Source of the DNA: Anniella stebbinsi
Lineage: Eukaryota > Chordata > Lepidosauria > Squamata > Anniellidae
DNA length: 64,000 nucleotides
Direction: 5' to 3'
Assembly (NCBI GenBank): GCA_029215795.1
Contig: JARDYH010000001.1
Coordinates: 184,209,654 to 184,273,653, forward strand
The position numbers and the translations under genes were made by a program. Under the pieces are notes generated by a model. It searched no databases and had not been told where the DNA came from. It saw only the letters and a program-made list of their open reading frames with translations. Positions 57,971 through 64,000 of this stretch are shown piece by piece. Numbering within the stretch: position 1 is the first letter of the stretch; every line of letters begins with the position of its first letter.

Positions 57971-58059
57971 GGTGCTATCTTGTCAAATAAGTTCTAACTG
58001 AATTGCAAACTCAACCTGGAGAGAAATTCTTTTTTTGTGATTCATTGTTTCTAATACTA

Positions 58060-58065
58060 AATAAA
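58060..58065 (+). terminator. Candidate ITSN2 polyadenylation signal
   Basis: AATAAA followed by A-rich sequence, about 1.44 kb after the stop. AATAAA at 58288-58293 is an alternative. Confidence 0.35.
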
Positions 58066-58085
58066 AAAGCTGATTTTCTGAGAGT

Positions 58086-59632
58086 ATTTATTCAATTCAT
58101 CAGAATGAACTCATACATTCTATAAGTGTGCCTATAACAACATTTTCTGTGAAATGAGAAAAAACAACATCATACTGAGTCGCAAGTGTCAATATGAAAA
58201 TTCAATGCATACGTTCAAGGCGACAAAACTACCAAATTTCTAGAAAATGGAAATAACAGAATTGCTTACATTTACAAATTTTGCATTAATAAAGGCTTTC
58301 AGTATTACTGTTCTCATGACATACAGTTCAACCTTTCAACCGGTGTGTTGCCAAGTCACCTGCAAAACAAATCTTATGTGTAAAAATCTTGTGTGTAGAG
58401 AAAACAAAAATCTCTCTGCTGACTTGCAGGAACAGAACTGCCTCACTACTGAAGGGCATTAGATTTGTGCTTAAATTATTCTCATTTGCAAATGATGCTT
58501 CTGGTAACGAGCTGGAAAAGGGCAAAGTTCATAAACAGAAAATTTAAGGTGTACATTCAAACTGGAGTCTTCATCCATTAGTTTCAGAAACATGCTGGAG
58601 GAAGAAGGAGCTCTCCAATTAATCACCTGGTAGACAATACATAGCCACCATTGTACTTCATCAGAACAAAGTTGTTTCAGACATTTTTAACTTGGTATCT
58701 TTTCTGGACATCTAGAGTACATAGTAGTTCATCTGGCATGGCAGATTAAATTGAACCTCAGTCTCTGCTGGCGTGAGCAAATATACCTTTCACATTATCC
58801 CAAGTGACTTCTTCTAATAACTGACTAAGGATCAGATACAACATTTTATAGCTTGAAAAATTCAACTAATAGCCAGGATTTACAATCTGCTGTAAGCAGT
58901 AGAGATCACAGTAAGACAAAATATTATTGGCTTAGAAATTCCTTTTGTGTCAGTCTCTAAAAGTCCATGTAGCTAATGTCTGAGCATTTCAAACTTGGAT
59001 AAAAGTTCTTTATGGGGAAAATTCTACCAGGTCCTTCCTTAAATACTGTCCTGAACCATTTTAGGGTCTTGTTTTGACTCCCATGAGGTTGACATTACCC
59101 TCAGTAAGATGCTTGTACTCTGTCAAGTATAATACTGTCTAAAAAGCTAAATGGATGAATTCATCAAAACAATCTCCTATAAAAGCAATTTGGAGTGTGG
59201 GGGTGCTTATTTGAGAAGAAACCTTAGTCTGAACTTTAACCAAAGTTAAAAGTTTATGTGTGTGTTTTATATTCTCCCTCCCTCCCTCTCTCCCTCACAC
59301 ACACACACAAACACAATTTCAAACCCACTTATATGCAGGAGGATTTCCTATTCTCATTATGTCATGCCTCTTATGTTATTGCTCTGTAGCTAGAATCAAT
59401 AGCTGTTATATTGACAAAGCCTCTTTAGAAATAAACCAAGTGCCTACTTAGATTTTAGTTTTGTGCAGATTTGTAGACCATTTCAATTTTATGTTGCTGA
59501 AATATTATGCAGCAGGAAACAGTACTATGTACTCTGTCTTTTCCCAAATGTCAGGCAATATGGACCTTCTGTTTCCAAAGCTGCAGTACACAACCTATGA
59601 CTCTTAACTTGAAGGTATAAAACAGCACTTAC
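58086..59632. other. Intergenic, no gene recognised
   Basis: AT-rich; a (CA)n run at ~59297-59310. No coding or repeat family identified. Confidence 0.4.
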
Positions 59633-59755
59633 ATATATAATCTCCATAGCTTGTCCATAACCTACTGTTCTTGTCTCTGGCTGATGAAAACCACGAAGAA
59701 CAAGTCTTGCTACTTTCAAAATATTTACAATAACTGCTGCACCCATTGTCGACAC
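59633..59755 (-). other. Possible coding exon on - (unassigned)
   Basis: 41 codons ending exactly at a consensus donor (GTAAGT at 59632-59627 on -). It includes MGAAVIVNILKVARLVLRGF and HQPETRTVGYGQAMEIIY; the first ATG is at 59746. The + strand is also open here for over 100 codons, which weakens the case. Product unknown. Confidence 0.25.
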
Positions 59756-60479
59756 TGATTTGTTTTACATCTTGTACAAGAAATCCACTTCAAAGGCATA
59801 TCAAGAAGCAGATTTTATTGCTGATTTCCTACCCGATGGGCCAGTTAGTATTTGTTTTGTCAAAAAACTGGACAGACAGGCAAAATCTGGTTTCCTGGCA
59901 GAGGGGCATCTCTTGTTCAGTGGAAGCCAGGACGGGTCTCCCCAGCTCTTGAAATCCATAGAACTCCGGTTTCGAGTTGGGCTCATTTTTTGCCTTTTAA
60001 CAGAATGAAATTAAGATGGTTAATTCTAGCCGTCATTGTCGAGTATTAATGCTTACAGCTGCAACACCAGTTGTATATTGTGTTGTGCTGGTGCTGTTTA
60101 ACCCTCAAAAAACGTAAGATGGCAACATTTCCTTTCCGTTTCAATGAGTGTGTGTGTGTGTATGAACGATTGTTAAATGCCCTGTTAAACATTCAAGCCT
60201 CGTTTATGTTTAAATTGATAGTATTTTGAGACAATATGAAGTTCATGGTGTGTGAACATCACAGAAATGTTCTGTTGAGGTGGATGGGTAGAGCAAATCA
60301 TCTTCAGTGGGAAGTCTTTACTTTAAAAGCCAGAGAGTTTTGATGCTGGTGGAAGGCATGGGATTAGACCAATGCCAATCCCTGCTTTGGATTGGGGAGG
60401 AAGTTCTGGCTCCTGGCTTCCCTGGTTTGTCCTCCTGTCTTGTTGTCTCTTGGTCTTTACCTTTCCTAGGTCTCATATG

Positions 60480-60535
60480 TGCCAGGAAGAAGAAGAAGGA
60501 GGAGGGGGAGGGGGAGGAGGGGGGAGGGGGAGGAA
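60480..60535. repeat. Purine-rich low-complexity run
   Basis: agaagaagaagg then gggggaggggg runs; nearby open frames are composition artefacts. Confidence 0.85.
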
Positions 60536-60674
60536 CCACCACACACCTTCCCTAGAGGCCAACTACAAGAATCTGCTTTTGTCACACCCTGCTTCCCAGG
60601 GTTGAAATTTCTAGCTGCTGTGGATATTTTGTCTAGGGAATTCCATTGTCCCATGTGGGAAAAGCTGAGACTAG

Positions 60675-61027
60675 GGTCCCCTCTACAAGGATTTGCTTTT
60701 GCGCCTGGTTAGGCGATTATGCGCATAATCGCTGAAGCGCATTTACACCTAATCCCTCTGCATGAGAGGCGGCGAGAGGCGGCGAAGCGCATTAACAGTT
60801 GTCCAAAATGCGCTTTACAAGTAGTTAATGCGCATAAGCGCTTATTCACACAGTCAAAATGCGCTTTAACGGACGGAGCAAAATAAAACTCGCGATTTAA
60901 CGCGCATTCAATAATGCACATAATCGGGAAGATAATGCGCCTCTACGCCCGATTTGCGCTCCGTTCTTGTAGAGGTAATTTTTAATGCGCCTTGAAAGAG
61001 CTTTAAATGCCTCTTGTAGAGGCACCC
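60675..61027 (-). mobile_element. MITE family M1, copy 5
   Basis: 353 bp from GGTCCCCTCTACAAGG to CTTGTAGAGGCACCC, flanked by TAG on both sides (60672-60674, 61028-61030). It shares the copy 2 interior, with an extra ggcggcgag unit at ~60768-60780. Confidence 0.93.
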
Positions 61028-61030
61028 TAG

Positions 61031-62063
61031 GTGCTTTGTAGCCAAAACTACAATCTTCAAGGTGGACCAGGTAGTCTTGCTCTACAATGGATGACAGAAT
61101 CTACTTGGAAGAAAACACTTTCCCAGAAGGGGAGTGATGTTAGTGCCCCTTCTGCCAACAGAAAACTTCATTTTACAATGACATTTATAAGGGGGAAACT
61201 GGTGGACCTTGGCACTTCTATTGGTCTAGACTTCACTGACTTAAATTATGGGTGGGGAGGGAGGGAGGGGGAGAGCAGTAGGCTCCCACTTCCCGGTTCT
61301 TACAGGACCAACAGGATCTGACCCACACTGAAGGATGCCTAGAACTGCTCTCATTCTTAGTCTGAAGAGTTCGAAGAATCTCAGGTTACCTTTTTAGAAG
61401 ACTGTTTGTTGTTGGGTTAATTCTGAGTTGTTTATGGGTTAACATGTCATGAAACAATCCCGCACCAAAACAACATTGTTGAATGCAGAAGTGACAAACA
61501 TGCAGCTCATCAATTCGTTCTTTCCCAGCAATTTCTGGGTTAAACATATCCTGAAGACCATCTAAAACCCTTCAGTATCTCAAGTGTGGATCCTCAGCAG
61601 CCCTGACCTTGGGAAGGAATAATTCTCAAAAGATCACCACTACACTACCACTACCACCCTCAGGGGTGGAAAATCTGTGGCCCATCAGATATTGTTGGAC
61701 TCCAACTCTTATCAGCTACAGCCAGCAGTTAGATAAGAGGGCTCCCACATGACATAGAGTCCACCCTTCCCTTATACAATATATAAAATATGCTTCCTGA
61801 GTGGTTCCATAGCTCCTGTTAAGTGGCTTGGTGACTGGAAGCTAAAAGGGTATCCAAACTGACTCAACATCTGGTCCAGATGTATCAGTAGCACCTAGTG
61901 TCATCAGACAGACATAGTTATTAGAGATAGAAATGTAGCCTCTTTAGCCAGTGAGTCACTATTAAAATGGCATTTGTTCCTTGATCTTTCAAAGAACCCT
62001 CAGAATCAGGCTCAGGGATGGAAAGGCATACAAGGCTTTAGGCTTTAGAGCATTTGTTCCTGC
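61031..62063. other. Intergenic, mostly unassigned
   Basis: Holds a fragment of repeat R3 at 61672-61735 (cccatcagatattgttggac, then actcttatcagctaca). Otherwise nothing identified up to the DIRS element. Confidence 0.4.
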
Positions 62064-62124
62064 AGAAATGCAGGTTGCTCACCTGTAACCGTAGTTCTTC
62101 GAGTGGTCATCTGTGCAGTCACAC
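62064..62124. repeat. Young DIRS complementary arm, outer
   Basis: Begins agaaatgcaggttgctcacc and pairs with 62355-62415; the sole mismatch is C against T in gct(c/t)acc. Confidence 0.92.
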
Positions 62125-62354
62125 ATATGGGCTCGCGCCAATGCCGAGCCCCATTTTGGGAAACTTCTATAGCTAGCTTAGAGATTTTAGGCGGGAACCC
62201 CTACCCCACCATCCTACTGAGCATGCTCAACAGGGTCCCACCTACCTCAGTTCCCTGAGACCGCAAAGGCCTCACGACCAAGGGTACGGTAGAGCAAGCC
62301 CAGAACCAATTGGCTTCCACAACAGCGTAGCCAAGAGGGGATGGTGGGTGGGTT

Positions 62355-62415
62355 GTGTGACTGCACAGATGACCACTCGAAGAACTACGGTTACAGGTAA
62401 GCAACCTGCATTTCT
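62355..62415. repeat. Young DIRS complementary arm, inner
   Basis: gtgtgactgcacagatgacc to caacctgcatttct, the inverse of 62064-62124. It overlaps the last codons of the recombinase frame on -. Confidence 0.92.
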
Positions 62416-63953
62416 TCTTCGTGGTCTCTGTGCATCACACATATGGGCGAGTAACAAGCCGACTTACCGGAGGTGGGTAGCAAGCTGTTGGCCAAGAGGT
62501 TACTGGCATATGGACGTAAGGACAGCCCTTCCGAAGGAGGCATCTCTGGCTGCCCTGACGTCAAGCCTGTAATGTAATGTTTAATGAAAGTAGAGGCGTT
62601 TGACCAAGTGGCGGCCCTGCAGAGGTCCAGGATGGAAGCCCCGTGGATGAGAGCAGAAGAAGCCGCTTGTCCTCTGGTAGAGTGAGCCGAGAAGGAGGAC
62701 GGTGCCTGCTTGCCAAGAACTTGGTAGGCAAGAATAACAGTGTCAACAATCCAGTGCGAAAGGCGCTGAGGGGATACGGCCAAGCCTTTAGATTTGCCCC
62801 CATAACAAATAAAGAGTTGACGAGATTTGCGGTAGCGCTCAGTCCTGGATTTGTAAAAGGCTAACGCCCGTCTTACATCAAGGGTGTGCAATATTGTGCT
62901 AAGGGGGTCCGACGGAGAGCTAAAGAACAAAGGAAGAACAATGTCTTGAGAAAGGTGAAACTCTGAGTTAACTTTCGGGGTAAAACCTGGTCTGGGGCGT
63001 AGAACCACCTTATTAGGAAAAAACTGTGTGTACGGAGGGTCCACCAGTAAGGCCGCCAACTCCGAAGCACGTCGTGCTGACGTGATTGCCACCAGGAAGA
63101 CTGCTTTGAACGTGAGTAGTCGGAGGTCAATCGTTGCCAAGGGCTCGAATGGTTTAGCGGTCAGTGCTGTGAGCACCACAGATAAACTCCACTGAGGGAC
63201 TAACGGTCGGATAGTCAGAAACATATTTCGTAGGCCCTTAAGGAACGTTTTGGAGGACGGGTGGGTGAAAACAGACAAGCCGTCCACTAAGTTATGATTG
63301 ACAGAAATCGCCGCTAAGTAGACGCGGATAGAGGACGGTTTCAGCCCTGCCAGGTGAAGCGAATGGAGGAATTTGATGATCCCTAAGATTGTGCCTGAAC
63401 GACAGTTGAAGTTATTGTCCACAGCAAACTGCTGAAAACGGGCCCACTTGCGGGCATACTACGCCCTAGTGGCTGGCCTCTTTGCTGCCTCGAAGATGGC
63501 TTGTACAGCCGGGGTAATTGCTAGGTCTTGCCATCGGGGTAAAGTCTCCAGGCGGTGAGTCTGAAGGAGGCGAGGTTTGGGTGTAGGATCCTGCCTCTGT
63601 TCCTGGAGAGGAGGTCCGGGGTGTCGGGGAGTCTCCAAATGTGATGCCTGGCTAAGCGAAGGAGCGGGGTGAACCACGGTTGATGGGGCCACCAGGGTGC
63701 TATTAGTATAGCGTTCACGGAGTAGCGATGCCCCCGTGCCACTACCTTTCCCAACAGGGGAAAAGGAGGGAACATGTAGAGGAATCCATCGGACCAGTCC
63801 CACTGGAAGGCGTCCCCGAGGGACATGGGTCCTATCCCTGGGCGGGAACAAAAGGCAGAGCAGGCTGAATTGGCAGTAGTTGCAAAAAGGTCTATAGCTG
63901 GTGTGCCCCATTTCGCAAAGATACGGCGGAGAATCGTTGGTGACAACTGCCAC
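62391..63953 (-). pseudogene. DIRS tyrosine recombinase, one in-frame stop
   Basis: The - frame open from 63953 to TAG at 63459-63461 continues in the same phase to 62391. The 343-codon distal part starts DNNFNCRSGTILGIIKFLHS and carries ITSARRASELAAL (catalytic Arg), SAHSTRGQAASSAL (His-x-x-Arg) and the tyrosine in FIKHYITG. The proximal part ends AVQAIFEAAKRPATRA before the stop. The equivalent region of the 19.1-20.6 kb copy has no stop. A single change separates this from an open frame, so the label pseudogene is conservative. Confidence 0.88.
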
Positions 63954-64000
63954 TCGTGGGTGTCCTGGAAGGAGCGACTGAGATCGTCCGCTCTCTCGTT
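63521..64000 (-). CDS. DIRS RT-RNase H C-terminus, partial
   Basis: A - frame open from the window edge to 63521. It contains ERADDLSRSFQDTHEW near the edge, then RIFAKWGTPAIDLFATTANS and WSDGFLYMFPPFPLLGKVVA, ending FRLTAWRLYPDGKT. This is the C-terminal region after RNase H in DIRS polymerases (compare [15 protein letters not shown] at ~19310). It overlaps the recombinase frame in another phase. No stops in the visible part; the rest is outside the window. Confidence 0.85.
   Translation of the reverse strand, partial: NERADDLSRSFQDTHEWQLSPTILRRIFAKWGTPAIDLFATTANSACSAFCSRPGIGPMSLGDAFQWDWSDGFLYMFPPFPLLGKVVARGHRYSVNAILIAPWWPHQPWFTPLLRLARHHIWRLPDTPDLLSRNRGRILHPNLASFRLTAWRLYPDGKT

Larger units (their letters stand above)
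56623..58085 (+). other. Probable ITSN2 3' UTR
   Basis: The AT-rich stretch after the stop codon lacks long frames. The first clear AATAAA is at 58060-58065; a variant ATTAAA is near 57496 and another AATAAA is at 58288. A small repeat (57850-57970) lies inside. The extent is inferred only from the signal. Confidence 0.4.
62064..64000 (-). mobile_element. Second DIRS-type element, young, 3' part
   Basis: Its outer end carries the same terminal motif (cacatatgggctcgcgcc) as the 13-21 kb element. Complementary arms 62064-62124 and 62355-62415 match over 61 bases with one difference. The recombinase frame, then RNase H, run leftward from the window edge. The remainder lies beyond 64000. The near-perfect arms and few stops indicate recent insertion. 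Confidence 0.92.

Noticed and set aside
60307..60712. Several overlapping frames with poly-Glu/Gly or poly-Pro
   Set aside because: Translated purine-rich low-complexity run at 60480-60535.
1..64000. CRISPR array, tRNA, rRNA or bacterial operon signals
   Set aside because: None seen; repeats here are dispersed transposons and the only gene has spliceosomal introns.

Overview
The window is eukaryotic and looks like a squamate (lizard-type) genome. It holds one recognisable protein-coding gene, split into short exons with GT-AG introns, inside a dense nest of transposable elements. Supporting clues are CR1 retrotransposons with the sauropsid (ATTCTATG)n end, DIRS-type tyrosine-recombinase retrotransposons, LINEs ending in (TTTA)n or (TAA)n, and many short TIR elements. 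There is no bacterial-style operon, tRNA, rRNA or CRISPR array.

The host gene is on the + strand. Ten exons between 12168 and 56622 join in frame and encode the C-terminal 463 residues of intersectin-2 (ITSN2): most of the DH (RhoGEF) domain, the PH domain, the C2 domain and the stop. The earlier exons (EH, coiled-coil, SH3 and DH start) must lie upstream of base 1. Downstream of the stop is the 3' UTR (candidate AATAAA at 58060). Two exon-like stretches beyond the stop (57293-57353 on +, 59633-59755 on -) could not be assigned to any gene.

Layout. 1-5.1 kb: LINE fragments and two copies of a ~350 bp MITE, each inserted into a LINE. 5.1-11.45 kb: a full-length but decayed L1 on the - strand, bounded by a perfect 18 bp target duplication and itself carrying a 671 bp retroposon with its own 17 bp duplication. 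13.4-21.4 kb: a full-length DIRS element on + (gag-like, RT-RNase H, intact tyrosine recombinase, inverted terminal and internal complementary repeats), disrupted by at least three insertions. 23-32 kb: L1, LINE-A, CR1 and degenerate DIRS-like relics. 32.1-36.3 kb: two fold-back elements with perfect 8 bp target duplications and a third MITE around ITSN2 PH exon 5. 37-44 kb: GC-rich hairpin repeats and ITSN2 exons 6-9. 45.4-55.7 kb: three LINEs of different families in a row (LINE-A on -, CR1 on +, LINE-C on -), all inside the last ITSN2 intron. 60.7-64 kb: a fifth MITE copy and the 3' part of a second, much younger DIRS element on -, running off the window edge.

The nesting gives a relative history. 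LINEs and the + strand DIRS came first; TIR elements then inserted into them. The - strand DIRS at the right edge is the freshest element, with a 61 bp terminal hairpin showing one mismatch and a single in-frame stop in the recombinase frame. No novel host system was found. The most useful leads are the DIRS elements and the short TIR families whose target duplications can be read directly. 'LINE-A' and 'LINE-C' are local names for families not placed in a named clade.
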